Assembly (NCBI RefSeq): GCF_005869225.1
Contig: NZ_SWFP01000004.1
Span: 620,001-684,000 of the forward strand
From: Dyadobacter bucti
GTDB taxonomy: Bacteria; Bacteroidota; Bacteroidia; Cytophagales; Spirosomataceae
DNA length: 64,000 nucleotides
Direction: 5' to 3'
Part shown: positions 1 to 9,664 of the stretch, in pieces
Layout of the letters: each line of letters starts with the position of its first letter
How positions within the stretch are numbered: position 1 is the first letter of the stretch
Made by a program: the position numbers and the translations under genes
Notes under the pieces: generated by a model
Told to the model about the DNA's origin: nothing
The model's input: only the letters and a program-made list of their open reading frames with translations
The model's database searches: none

Positions 1-2
1 AA

Positions 3-464
3 GGTTGTTGTGGGACTGCTCCGGTGGAATTTCCCCTGGACGACAAGAGGTACATTTATATTCCTAACGTTTTTACTCCTAACGGTGATGGGATTAATGA
101 CCATTTTATGCCTTTTATGAGAAGTAAGGAATTGATGGAAATTCAGAAATTGACGGTAGTCAGTGCGGTAGGGGATACTGTTCTCTGGCAAATGGAACGA
201 ATTCACCCAGGTGATGACGCTAAAAATTATGGTTGGAGCGGCTACAGAGCCGATGGCAGCAGATATAGGGGAAAGTTTAAATATGTAATGGCGGTATGCG
301 CTGTGGGTTTCAACCAGTTTGTGAGTGGGGAAGCATGCTCGGTAATTTGTGAGCCGGGAAATAAGGTAATGAAATCCAGATCGGGCTGTTACTACGCTTC
401 CCAGGCGGGTCCGGACGGGACGCTGGAGAAATCAAAGGTTAATCAGGAACAGGATTGTTTTTAG
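3..464 (+). CDS. C-terminal part of a T9SS-secreted (CHU_C / gliding-motility-associated type B) protein, 5' truncated by window edge
   Basis: The reading frame is open to the left edge, so this is only the tail of a larger, probably very long surface protein. The diagnostic segment VFTPNGDGINDHF lies near the start of what is visible; it is the hallmark of the gliding-motility-associated C-terminal domain that directs cargo through the type IX secretion system to the cell surface. After the usual domain end the protein runs on for roughly 35 residues in a tail with several cysteines, ending in DCF. A GTG at 24 could be taken for a start, but open frame upstream (G-C-C-G-T-A-P) and the domain's known C-terminal position argue against it. 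The stop overlaps the stop of the convergent nuoA by 4 nt. The cargo function cannot be told from this tail. Confidence 0.85.
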   Translation, partial: GCCGTAPVEFPLDDKRYIYIPNVFTPNGDGINDHFMPFMRSKELMEIQKLTVVSAVGDTVLWQMERIHPGDDAKNYGWSGYRADGSRYRGKFKYVMAVCAVGFNQFVSGEACSVICEPGNKVMKSRSGCYYASQAGPDGTLEKSKVNQEQDCF

Positions 465-937
465 GCATTCTTAGCCCTATACTTTTCATTCACTTTCGCA
501 TATAAATCCACTGGAACCGGCGAGTTCACCTGCGGTATTTTCGGAGCGGGCCTTACCCAATCCAGATAACCTTTGGCCCAGGCGTAGGCGAGGCCAAGGA
601 TGAGAATGCCGATAAAAACTGTCATTTCTGCCATCGCAAACCAGCCCCACGCGCCGTTGGTTTGCGCGATGAGATCTTCGTTGCCGAACACCACTGCCCA
701 GGGGAACAGAAATAAAAGTTCTACTTCAAACAAAACAAAGATTAACGCAACTACATAAAACCGTACGTTGAACTGGATATTTGCATTGCCGGTGGGGTCT
801 TCACCCGATTCATAAGTGGTGAGTTTTTCTTCGTTCGGACGGTCCGGACGGAGAATTTTTGCGACAGTGAGCACTACGCCCAATAGGACGAGGCCGGCAA
901 TAACAAACAGTAATATATATCCAAAATCGGTAAGCAT
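461..937 (-). CDS. nuoA: NADH-quinone oxidoreductase subunit A (NuoA), orphan
   Basis: NuoA is a small membrane subunit of respiratory complex I, forming part of the quinone/proton-translocating junction in the inner membrane. The 158-residue product has three hydrophobic segments (about residues 5-27, 62-85 and 98-120). Between the first two lies the conserved loop with YESGEDPTGNANIQF, followed by FNVRFYVVALIFVLFEVELLFLFPW in two adjoining stretches; the acidic FEVE membrane motif is retained. The C-terminal extension rich in Pro and Lys is longer than in Escherichia coli. What is odd is the context: nuoB-N do not follow, because the next gene is a convergent surface-protein gene that overlaps it by 4 nt. 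It is either a separated first gene of complex I or a spare copy. Confidence 0.9.
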   Translation of the reverse strand: MLTDFGYILLFVIAGLVLLGVVLTVAKILRPDRPNEEKLTTYESGEDPTGNANIQFNVRFYVVALIFVLFEVELLFLFPWAVVFGNEDLIAQTNGAWGWFAMAEMTVFIGILILGLAYAWAKGYLDWVRPAPKIPQVNSPVPVDLYAKVNEKYRAKNA

Positions 938-1003
938 ATTCCGGTAGGTGTTTCTGCAAAGCTACTGATTTTAGGTCAGGGCAGAAGAGCGGAAAAACGA
1001 AAA

Positions 1004-1933
1004 TTAAATAATACTGAGTATGATTGTACGCAGGCTTAATCCGATCACCAGTATACCGACGATCAGCATAAGTGGTTTTCTTTTGATTTTACCAACCACC
1101 ATAGCACCGAACGGAGCTGCGATGACGCCGCCAATGATCAGCCCCAGCACCACCTGCCAGCTGTTGACGCCGTGAAAAATAAGAAATGTAAGCCCGCTTG
1201 CAAAAGTCACTACAAATTCGGCTGCATTAACGGAGCCAATCGTGTAACGCGGGTCGCGTCCCTGGCCCAGCAGGGTGGAAGTCACGATCGGTCCCCAGCC
1301 TCCGCCGCCAATAGAATCCAGAAATCCGCCGGTTGCAGCCAATACTCCAATCCTTTTGGTTTTGTTTTTGACAAAGCTTTTCTGAATCGCCTTCCGGATG
1401 ATGATGAGGCCCAAAACAAGCATGTAAAATGCAATGTAAGGTTTTATAAAATCCCCGTCGATGACATCGGAGAGCAGATAAGCTCCGGTTACAGCCCCCA
1501 AAACACCCGGGATGAGCAGACTTTTGAAGAGCTTTTTATTGATATTTTTGAACCTGAAATGGGAAATAGCAGAAGCCCCAGTGGTGAACATCTCGGCAAC
1601 ATGCACGCTCGCACTGCTTATCGCCGGCGTTACGCCAAGGCTTAACAGGAAAGAAGTTGAAGTTACGCCATATGCCATTCCCAATGCTCCGTCGACCAAC
1701 TGGGCCGCCAGACCGACCAACAGATACAATGCAAAATCGCTGCTGATAAAAGTATTGATTTCCTCTGCTCCGATGGAAATTGTGCCGTTTAAAAAAAGGA
1801 CACCGGAAATGATAACCAGAATGCCAATCGGCAAAATATACCAGTAAGAAGAGGGTGGAAGTTTTAGCGAGAGCACTTTTGCGAGCATTACCGTTCGTTT
1901 TTTTGAAGTTGAGAATTCTGGAATAGCAGGCAA
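1004..1933 (-). CDS. TauE/SafE family permease (putative sulfite/sulfonate exporter)
   Basis: This integral membrane protein of the TauE/SafE (COG0730) family probably moves a small sulfur-containing or organic anion across the inner membrane. About eight hydrophobic segments are visible. Two family-type repeats start with LVGLAAQLVDGALGMAYGV (first half) and GVLAATGGFLDSIGGGGWGPI (second half); glycine-rich motifs of this kind are characteristic. The first about 35 residues, including the stretch before the first membrane segment, may be partly untranslated: an ATG at residue 16 (MLAKVLSLKL) is an alternative start. It is the only gene between nuoA and the thiamin operon and runs in the same direction as both. 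Substrate is not inferable; sulfite, sulfonates or taurine breakdown products are known for relatives. Confidence 0.85.
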   Translation of the reverse strand: MPAIPEFSTSKKRTVMLAKVLSLKLPPSSYWYILPIGILVIISGVLFLNGTISIGAEEINTFISSDFALYLLVGLAAQLVDGALGMAYGVTSTSFLLSLGVTPAISSASVHVAEMFTTGASAISHFRFKNINKKLFKSLLIPGVLGAVTGAYLLSDVIDGDFIKPYIAFYMLVLGLIIIRKAIQKSFVKNKTKRIGVLAATGGFLDSIGGGGWGPIVTSTLLGQGRDPRYTIGSVNAAEFVVTFASGLTFLIFHGVNSWQVVLGLIIGGVIAAPFGAMVVGKIKRKPLMLIVGILVIGLSLRTIILSII

Positions 1934-2249
1934 ATGTAATAAAACTATTTAATCTACTAGGTTGATAGATTATTAAATTTTACTTAAATTTTTAAATTCC
2001 GGGATCTGCAAATTTCAGAAGAATGGTATTTGAGTGACAGGAAGGTTTGTTAATCAGGGAGTTATCGTCGGCAAATTACCCCTGGGCTCGGCTAAGTTAA
2101 ATGAAGTTGTTGGTGTATATGGTTGCGGGAAGCACATTCCCCAAATGTCCTGTTACCTTCAATGCCAAACGGTCACAATAGTAGCGTACATATTTCATCC
2201 GGCTCTTTTGTTTCAGTCCTTACTTTGTCTTCGATTTACTTTTCTCCCT
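1934..2249. other. Intergenic region without a recognisable gene
   Basis: About 316 bp separate the thiamin operon's last gene from the TauE-type permease gene. Apart from the small inverted repeat next to the permease I see no intrinsic terminator with a clear T tract, no RNA element and no convincing coding sequence; short open frames on the plus strand here lack family features. Confidence 0.6.
1950..1972 (-). promoter_or_regulatory. Short inverted repeat upstream of the TauE-type gene
   Basis: TAATCTA (1950-1956) and TAGATTA (1966-1972) form a 7-bp inverted repeat with a 9-nt spacer, 17 nt upstream of the start of the permease gene in AT-rich sequence. The size and position suit an operator for a dimeric regulator. 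The regulator is unknown and the AT-richness makes chance occurrence possible. Confidence 0.25.
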
Positions 2250-3320
2250 TCAATCTCCTTCTTTCATCCAAAAGCTCCTTCCTTCAAAACCAGTTTTGGA
2301 TAACAATCTGGCAGCCGTTTTGCTGCGAATCCCACTACGGCAGTAAAAGACAACGGTTTTGTCCGCAGGCATAGTCGTGAGGTTTTCGGGTATTTCGGAG
2401 AGAGGGATGTTAATGCCGCCTATACTGTCTGCTTCAAATTCATAATCTTCCCGTACGTCGACAAGAAAGATTTGATCGGGACCGGTTTCCTGTAATTTTT
2501 CCCAATCTTCGAACAGCATTTCCGGCAGGTCAATTTCTGCAATAAGAGGCTTCATCTGCAGTTTCGCATCGTCCTGTTCCAGTGCGTTAATATGAGGGTT
2601 CCTTGCAAACTGAAAGAAGCTGGTATTGTTCGTCAAAGCATTCAACACCATCAGTTTGCCAGATAATGGTTCGCCAATTTCACAAATGATCTTGATGGCT
2701 TCATTGGCCATATAAGTACCGATCATACCAGGCAGAATCCCTATCACACCAGCTTCCGCACAATTGTCACCTTCTTCAGCATCCGGGAAAAGGCAGCGGT
2801 AAGTAGGCCCGCCTTTGTAATTAAATACCGAAACCTGACCCTCAAAACGCAGAATAGAACCGAACACCATCGGTCTATCAAGTGCGACACAGGTATCGTT
2901 GGCCAGGTATCGCGTAGGGAAATTGTCGGAGCCGTCTATGACCAGGTCGTAATCTTTCACAATGTCAGCGGCATTTTCGGCAGTGAGTCGCTCGGGAATG
3001 ATATTGAATTCGACAAAAGGATTGAGTACTGCCAGTTTTTTTCCTGCAACTTCTGCCTTCCCCTTACCGACATCTTCGGCAGTATACAGGATCTGTCTGT
3101 GCAGATTGGTAATATCCACCACATCATCATCCACAATTCCTATAGTGCCAACGCCTGCCGCAACAAGGTATTGCAGTACCGGACAGCCCAAACCGCCAGC
3201 CCCGATCACCAAAACCCTGGCAGACCGAAGCCGTTCCTGCCCCGCCAATCCCATTTCCGGCAAAAGAATCTGCCGGCTATACCGCCTACGCTCCAAAGGT
3301 TCCATAAAAAAAATATTCAA
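2250..3320 (-). CDS. thiF: ThiF/MoeB-type adenylyltransferase fused to a rhodanese domain
   Basis: This enzyme probably activates the C-terminal glycine of ThiS by adenylation and helps load sulfur onto it for thiazole synthesis; relatives do the same for MoaD. Residues about 10-240 form the E1-like domain, with the nucleotide-binding VLVIGAGGLGCPVLQYL and the catalytic-cysteine region DNCAEAGVIG. Residues about 270-356 form a rhodanese domain with the active loop FYCRSGIRS. Two things are odd. The paired cysteines that hold structural zinc in MoeB/ThiF are not kept: one CxxC is reduced to TYRC and the second region reads RNPHINAL. The rhodanese ends at WMKEGD, about where relatives read a GGI-AW motif, so the C terminus looks short. 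ATG at residue 6 (MEPLERRRYSRQ) is a likely alternative start. It is the last gene of the thiamin operon. Confidence 0.88.
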   Translation of the reverse strand: MNIFFMEPLERRRYSRQILLPEMGLAGQERLRSARVLVIGAGGLGCPVLQYLVAAGVGTIGIVDDDVVDITNLHRQILYTAEDVGKGKAEVAGKKLAVLNPFVEFNIIPERLTAENAADIVKDYDLVIDGSDNFPTRYLANDTCVALDRPMVFGSILRFEGQVSVFNYKGGPTYRCLFPDAEEGDNCAEAGVIGILPGMIGTYMANEAIKIICEIGEPLSGKLMVLNALTNNTSFFQFARNPHINALEQDDAKLQMKPLIAEIDLPEMLFEDWEKLQETGPDQIFLVDVREDYEFEADSIGGINIPLSEIPENLTTMPADKTVVFYCRSGIRSKTAARLLSKTGFEGRSFWMKEGD

Positions 3321-3369
3321 TCATTCAATCATTCCCCGCTCCACGACGGATCATTCACCCATTCCAAAT

Positions 3370-4482
3370 TCACATGTTCAAAATCGCATCCCAATCCTTC
3401 CAAACCACCTCATACCCTTTGCTCCTGATCATTTCCGCTATTTCTCCCGGCGTTCGTTCGTCTGAGATTTCAAACTGTTCCAAAGATCCTGGTTCCACCG
3501 AGTAGCCTCCCGGATTGGTTTTTGAACCTGCGCTGATTGAAGTAATACCCAAAGGAATACAATGATTTCTGAACCTTTCCGACTCTCGGGTCGAAAGCGA
3601 AATCTCCAATTCTTCGTTCATGATCCGGTATGCGCATATTAACTGAACAAGTTCTTTATCCTTCATTTCTACCTTTGGTTCGAGTCCGCCGGAAAATGGG
3701 CGCAGTCTTGGGAAAGATAAACTATAACGCGTTTGCCAGTAGGTTCGTTCGAGGTAATCTAGGTGCAGCGCGGTAAAAAAGCTGTCTGTCCGCCAGTCTT
3801 CCAGGCCGATCAGCACACCAAGTCCCATTTTGTGAATCCCTGCTTTTCCGAGTCGGTCAGGTGTGTCGAGCCGGTAGTTAAAATTGGATTTTTTACCTTT
3901 CGGATGATGCTTTTTGTAATCTTCACGATGGTAGGTTTCCTGATATACCAAAACAGAATTCAGTCCCATGGGTATCAGCTCCTGGTATTCCTCTGTATCA
4001 AGCGGCTGCACTTCCATTGAAATCATAGCAAAGTGCGGCCGGATCAGTTCCAGGACTTTTTTGAAATACGGAACATGAACAGTCTGATTTGCCTCACCGG
4101 TTACCAGCAGGATATGCTCGTACCCCATTTTTTTAATAACGGCTATTTCTCTTAAAATCTCCTCGTTAGTCAGCGTCCGGCGTCGCATTTTATTATCCAG
4201 GCTAAACCCACAATACGTACAGATATTTGTACATTCATTGGAGAGGTAAAGCGGGATGTACATCTGTATGGTTTTACCAAAACGCTTTTGAGTCAGTTTC
4301 TGGCTGAGCCGGGCCATGGGTTCCAGGTATGCGGCTGCGGGGGGTGATACCAGCGCTTTGAAGTCTTCCAGCGTTCTTTTGGAAGCATTAAGTGCCTTTT
4401 CTACGTCGGATGAGGTTTTTGCATATATTCCGGCCCTCACCTCGTCCCAATTGTATTGGTCAAATTCTGTTTTAAAGCTCAT
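3370..4482 (-). CDS. thiH: 2-iminoacetate synthase ThiH
   Basis: ThiH is a radical-SAM enzyme that cleaves tyrosine to dehydroglycine (2-iminoacetate) and p-cresol, supplying the C-N unit of the thiamin thiazole ring. The 370-residue product is full length for the family. The cluster-binding motif CTNICTYC (CxxxCxxC) is at about residue 87, in the context [12 protein letters not shown], and is followed by a TIM-barrel and the C-terminal ThiH/BATS-type region. Its start overlaps the end of thiG by 11 nt, which implies translational coupling. Using ThiH instead of the glycine oxidase ThiO means that the thiazole nitrogen comes from tyrosine here. Confidence 0.96.
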   Translation of the reverse strand: MSFKTEFDQYNWDEVRAGIYAKTSSDVEKALNASKRTLEDFKALVSPPAAAYLEPMARLSQKLTQKRFGKTIQMYIPLYLSNECTNICTYCGFSLDNKMRRRTLTNEEILREIAVIKKMGYEHILLVTGEANQTVHVPYFKKVLELIRPHFAMISMEVQPLDTEEYQELIPMGLNSVLVYQETYHREDYKKHHPKGKKSNFNYRLDTPDRLGKAGIHKMGLGVLIGLEDWRTDSFFTALHLDYLERTYWQTRYSLSFPRLRPFSGGLEPKVEMKDKELVQLICAYRIMNEELEISLSTRESERFRNHCIPLGITSISAGSKTNPGGYSVEPGSLEQFEISDERTPGEIAEMIRSKGYEVVWKDWDAILNM

Positions 4483-5239
4483 CCAGAAATGCTGTTAATG
4501 GACTACTGGCGACCGCCCGGTTTACCTGATTGCCCAATTTTGCTTCAAAAGCGATGCGCCCGGCTTCCACTGCCATCCTGAAAGCACTTGCCATCGCCAC
4601 CGGATCGCCAGCCACAGCGATAGCCGTATTGACCAGGACCGCATCTGCACCTATTTCCATTGCTTTGGCCGCATCGGTAGGTGCCCCGATCCCCGCATCG
4701 ATAATCACAGGAATGTTGCTCTGATCGATGATGATTTCCAGGAAATCAATCGTTTTTAACCCTTTGTTACTACCAATGGGTGAGCCAAGGGGCATGACGG
4801 CCGCAGCACCGGCTGCTTCGAGTCGTTTGCACAATACGGGGTCCGCATGCACATAGGGTAAAATGACAAAGCCCAGTTTCGCGAGTTCTTCGGTGGCGAG
4901 AAGGGTTTCGATGGCGTCGGGCATGAGGTATTTGGGATCCGGATGTATTTCCAGTTTCAGCCAGTTTGTTTCCAGCGCTTCCCGCGCCAGTTGTGCCGCG
5001 AAAACGGCTTCTTTGGCTGTTCGTACTCCTGACGTGTTGGGCAAAAGATGTATACCGGGATGATTGAGATGTGTTAAAATATCATCCTGACTGCTGCGCA
5101 TATCTACCCTTCGCAGTGCTACTGTTACCAGCTCGGAACCCGAAGCGATCAAAGCTTTTTCCATGACCTGGGATGAACTGAATTTTCCTGTTCCCGTAAA
5201 AAGCCGGGAGTTGAAGGTTTTATCTGCTATTGTTAACAT
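4472..5239 (-). CDS. thiG: Thiazole synthase ThiG
   Basis: ThiG condenses deoxyxylulose 5-phosphate, dehydroglycine and the sulfur of ThiS thiocarboxylate into the thiazole phosphate carboxylate. The 255-residue length is normal. Visible family features are [10 protein letters not shown] at the N terminus, [21 protein letters not shown], the Schiff-base lysine in [10 protein letters not shown] (about residue 95), [13 protein letters not shown] and the phosphate-binding [21 protein letters not shown] region. It overlaps thiH by 11 nt downstream and the fused TenI/ThiE gene by 7 nt upstream, so three thiamin genes are tightly coupled. ThiG and ThiH normally form a complex. Confidence 0.97.
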   Translation of the reverse strand: MLTIADKTFNSRLFTGTGKFSSSQVMEKALIASGSELVTVALRRVDMRSSQDDILTHLNHPGIHLLPNTSGVRTAKEAVFAAQLAREALETNWLKLEIHPDPKYLMPDAIETLLATEELAKLGFVILPYVHADPVLCKRLEAAGAAAVMPLGSPIGSNKGLKTIDFLEIIIDQSNIPVIIDAGIGAPTDAAKAMEIGADAVLVNTAIAVAGDPVAMASAFRMAVEAGRIAFEAKLGNQVNRAVASSPLTAFLDEL

Positions 5240-6597
5240 AGTGTTTTCTGAATTTTTATGACTTTTTCTTTCAGGTTTTTGGAATTGATCAATGCGGATG
5301 ACATAGCCACTCCATACACGCCTGTGCCCAGCAAACCGGAAATATCGTCTTCTCCGACGCTACCGATGGCTATCACCGGAATGGTATGGCCAAGCGCACC
5401 GAGTTTTTTCATAATCTTGCTATAACCCTCCAAACCGAGAATGGGGCTGAGGTTTTGCTTGGTAGAGGTAAACCGGAAAGGGCCTAATCCGATATAATCT
5501 GCACTTTCGTCGATTCTCCGGATGATGTCTTCCAGTGTGTTGGCTGTACCGCCGATGATCATCTTGCTGCCGACGATTTTGCGCGCTTCCCGCAAAGGCA
5601 TATCATTAAGCCCCAGGTGCAGTCCATAGGCATTGATTTCTCTGGCGATAGATGGAAAGTCGTTGATAATCAGTTTCGCTTCATAGTGCTCGCAAAGGCT
5701 TTTAGATTCGCGGGCGATCTCCATAACTTCCTCTTCCGGACGGTCTTTGATCCGAAGCTGTATCCAGCGGCAGCCTGCGTCCAGCGCGAGTCGGACGCTG
5801 TCTATATGGGTCATGCCAGCAGCATGGTTCGACACGAAGTGCAGCCGCGAGATATCCCTGTCCATCCCCCGCCCACCCATCCCGATCCCCAGCCCAGGGT
5901 TTAAACCTTGGGTTAACAATGATGGCGACGATGATGACGCCGCCGATGATGACGACGCCGCCGCCACCCGCGGCGATCCCGGGTCCTCCGCCTCCCTCCC
6001 CATCTCCATCCGGGTCCCTAGCCCAGGGTTTAAACGCTGGGTTACCGATGCGGGCCATATCGCCCCCAGGACAGCAACCCCATCGAAGTTCATAACCGGG
6101 ATTTTTGTGATGTTCGAGAGATCAATTCCTCCTATTGCAATGACTTTGACTGTTTTCAGATCATTGCTCAAAACGAAATCATCGTGCAACGTACTTTTGT
6201 ACCCTCGTTTCGAAATGCTGTCGAAAACAGGCCCGAAAAATGCGTAACTGAAAACAGGGGATATGGTTTTCAACTGAGCCAGATCATGCACGGAGGTACT
6301 TAACCTGAAACCATTATCAACCAGACTTTTCCAGAGCTCCTCAGTCGTCAGTGCGTAATGTTTTTCGGAAAAATGAAGGCGCGAAATACCGAATTCCCCG
6401 GCCAGTTCATGGTGCTGGTGCAGGGAAATCCGGTCGTAGAACGCAGGATTAATTGCCTGGATAAGCCTTCTTACCTCTTCCTTTTCGGAAAAAGGTTTTC
6501 TCAAATGAAAATATTTCATTCCTTCCTCAAAAAAACGGTTGATAGAACCCGCCTCGTCCGGAAGGAAATCAGGACTGGATATGACGATCATCTTCAT
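5233..6597 (-). CDS. thiE: Fused TenI-like / thiamin-phosphate synthase (ThiE) protein with a repeat-derived linker
   Basis: ThiE joins the pyrimidine and thiazole phosphates to give thiamin phosphate. This 454-residue product is about twice the normal size because it holds two TIM-barrel units. Residues about 1-186 are a TenI/ThiE-like unit ([28 protein letters not shown]). Residues about 245-454 are the second unit, closest to ThiE proper ([52 protein letters not shown]). The linker, about residues 186-245, is low-complexity Ser/Ala/Gly and contains two copies of L-N-P-G-L encoded by near-identical palindromic DNA repeats. The linker may come from a repeat element that joined two adjacent genes. 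An internal ATG before DRDISRLHF could still start the second unit alone. It follows thiC by 3 nt. Confidence 0.9.
   Translation of the reverse strand: MKMIVISSPDFLPDEAGSINRFFEEGMKYFHLRKPFSEKEEVRRLIQAINPAFYDRISLHQHHELAGEFGISRLHFSEKHYALTTEELWKSLVDNGFRLSTSVHDLAQLKTISPVFSYAFFGPVFDSISKRGYKSTLHDDFVLSNDLKTVKVIAIGGIDLSNITKIPVMNFDGVAVLGAIWPASVTQRLNPGLGTRMEMGREAEDPGSPRVAAASSSSAASSSSPSLLTQGLNPGLGIGMGGRGMDRDISRLHFVSNHAAGMTHIDSVRLALDAGCRWIQLRIKDRPEEEVMEIARESKSLCEHYEAKLIINDFPSIAREINAYGLHLGLNDMPLREARKIVGSKMIIGGTANTLEDIIRRIDESADYIGLGPFRFTSTKQNLSPILGLEGYSKIMKKLGALGHTIPVIAIGSVGEDDISGLLGTGVYGVAMSSALINSKNLKEKVIKIQKTLC
5893..5912. repeat. Palindromic repeat copy 1 inside the thiE fusion gene
   Basis: The 20-nt CCCAGGGTTTAAACCTTGGG is an almost perfect palindrome centred on TTTAAA. 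It lies within the coding frame of the fused TenI/ThiE gene and encodes part of the linker. A second copy sits 129 bp away, with a GAT/GCC-rich low-complexity stretch between them. The form resembles short interspersed palindromic (REP-like) elements, which normally sit between genes. Confidence 0.75.
6022..6041. repeat. Palindromic repeat copy 2 inside the thiE fusion gene
   Basis: CCCAGGGTTTAAACGCTGGG differs from copy 1 at two positions and keeps the TTTAAA centre. Flanking bases are also shared (AGCCCAGGG before, GGGTTA after), so the repeated unit is somewhat longer than the palindrome. It encodes the first L-N-P-G-L of the linker in the fused protein. Confidence 0.75.
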
Positions 6598-6600
6598 AGG

Positions 6601-8490
<1,890 letters not shown>

Positions 8491-8562
8491 TCAAGGTTTG
8501 CACTGCCGGTCTCCGGCATTTCGGGTGGATAATTGAAATGGGAAAAGTTTGGAATTTTGAAG

Positions 8563-8766
8563 CTAGCCGCCCTGGGTAGCTTTGATGAGCATGATCCGGT
8601 CTTGTGGGCGGAGTATATAAGCCGGCCATTCCGATCGCGGGAGGACGTACTGGTTTACAGCCACGGCGATTCCTTTTGAAGAATCAGGAAAAAGGGTAGC
8701 TAACAGTTGCTGGACCGAATGATGTTCGGGTATTTCTGTGGATTGGTCGTTGACGGTAATTTCCAT
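8563..8766 (-). CDS. thiS: Sulfur carrier protein ThiS
   Basis: ThiS is a 67-residue ubiquitin-fold protein whose C-terminal glycine is turned into a thiocarboxylate and delivers sulfur to ThiG. The product starts MEITVNDQ and ends in ATQGG, the required diglycine end. Mid-protein features fit the family (GIAVAVNQYVLPRSEW, PQDRIMLIKATQGG). It is the first gene after the TPP riboswitch and so the leader gene of the operon. Confidence 0.95.
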   Translation of the reverse strand: MEITVNDQSTEIPEHHSVQQLLATLFPDSSKGIAVAVNQYVLPRSEWPAYILRPQDRIMLIKATQGG

Positions 8767-8847
8767 TCTGAAAAACGTTTTGTGAGAAAAACTTCAGGAA
8801 TGGACCTTTTTCGGAAAGATACATTGAGACACCATAGCGGTATCTCT

Positions 8848-8930
8848 TACTTTTCCCTTCGGCAGTACTAGCTGCATCAGGTTCAAAGGGTATTATCTCA
8901 GTCCGCATATCGGGACACCCCTAAAGTTTG
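8848..8930 (-). promoter_or_regulatory. TPP riboswitch (THI element) controlling the thiamin operon
   Basis: Read on the minus strand the sequence contains, in order, AGGGGTGTCCCG, CTGAGATAATACCC, TTTGAACCTGATGCAG, CTAGTACTGCC and GAAGGGAA. These match the conserved core of the thiamin pyrophosphate riboswitch: the GGGGTG start, the CTGAGA loop, the GAACCTGAT segment and the closing AGGGAA. It lies about 80 nt upstream of thiS. By established knowledge of this RNA class it lowers expression of the thi operon when thiamin pyrophosphate is plentiful. No clear expression-platform terminator is visible, so control at translation of thiS is a reasonable guess. Confidence 0.95.
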
Positions 8931-9023
8931 GGTAAAGCTATTTCAAAATTCCGGTTTTTAAAACAAAGCTGCCAAATGAATATGCTGTAACGGAATTCAG
9001 GACTGATTTTTTAAGAATTATGA

Positions 9024-9031
9024 TAACTTTG
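9024..9031 (+). promoter_or_regulatory. Candidate Bacteroidota promoter -7 box for the GNAT gene
   Basis: TAACTTTG matches the Bacteroidota -7 consensus TAnnTTTG and lies about 39 nt before the ATG of the acetyltransferase gene, leaving a short leader. No clear TTG -33 box is seen at the ideal distance, only a T-rich run. Confidence 0.4.
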
Positions 9032-9069
9032 ATCGTTAATCAACCCACATTATCGAACCTGACTATTTG

Positions 9070-9573
9070 ATGCATCTCATTATCAGAAGCGCCACACCAA
9101 AAGATTTGCCTGCACTTTTGGAAATCATCAATCACGCCATTCTCAATACCACTGCTATTTATGATTACGAGCCCAGGGAGTACGACCAGCAAAAGGCTTG
9201 GCTTGACCAGATGTTCAACGACGGTATGCCGGTGGTGGTAGCGGAAGTGGACGGGGAGGTGATCGGGTATGGTTCCTATAATATGTTCAGGCCCAAGATC
9301 GGATACAAATTCAGCGTGGAGCATTCCATTTACCTCAATGAAAAATCAAGAGGAATGGGGGTAGGGAGCAGGATTCTTGAAAGCCTGATCCAACGCGCGC
9401 GCGAGTCAGGCATCCATACGATGATAGCCGGAATCGACGCGGCAAACCGCGGCAGCATTGAATTCCATAAAAAGTATGGTTTCATTGAAAAGGGCTATTT
9501 GAAAGAGGTAGGCTATAAATTTGACCAATGGCTGGACCTGGTTTTCATGCAGCTGTTGCTGGATGAAGATTGA
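9070..9573 (+). CDS. GNAT family N-acetyltransferase (phosphinothricin-acetyltransferase-like)
   Basis: The 167-residue product is a cytoplasmic acetyl-CoA-dependent N-acetyltransferase of the Pat type, whose relatives acetylate amino-acid analogues such as phosphinothricin or methionine sulfone. It begins MHLIIRSATPKDLPALLEI and carries the acetyl-CoA loop as SRGMGVGSRILESLI, then AGIDAANRGSIEFHKKYGFIEKG and a final YKFDQWLDLVFMQ. This is typical Pat length and order. A TTG immediately before the ATG could extend the protein by one residue; I chose the ATG. The gene stands alone between the divergent thiamin operon and the acyltransferase gene. Its true substrate is unknown. Confidence 0.88.
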   Translation: MHLIIRSATPKDLPALLEIINHAILNTTAIYDYEPREYDQQKAWLDQMFNDGMPVVVAEVDGEVIGYGSYNMFRPKIGYKFSVEHSIYLNEKSRGMGVGSRILESLIQRARESGIHTMIAGIDAANRGSIEFHKKYGFIEKGYLKEVGYKFDQWLDLVFMQLLLDED

Positions 9574-9582
9574 ATATATTTC

Positions 9583-9590
9583 TACTTTTG
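9583..9590 (+). promoter_or_regulatory. Candidate -7 promoter box for the acyltransferase gene
   Basis: TACTTTTG fits TAnnTTTG and lies 75 nt before the acyltransferase start, just after the GNAT stop. A TTG at 9556-9558 is a possible -33 box, although the 24-nt gap is a little long. Confidence 0.35.
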
Positions 9591-9664
9591 TTTGTAGTGT
9601 CGGAACATATTGATAATTTAAGTAGTTCTACAAAAAACTACGAAAATTTACTCAATCGGATAAG

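Noticed and set aside
1172-1847. Plus-strand frames opposite the TauE-type permease gene
   Set aside because: They overlap a clear membrane-protein gene on the other strand and each other; there is no independent support.
2034-2374. Small plus-strand frames next to the ThiF gene
   Set aside because: There is no conserved motif or promoter, and they run into the ThiF coding region in antisense.
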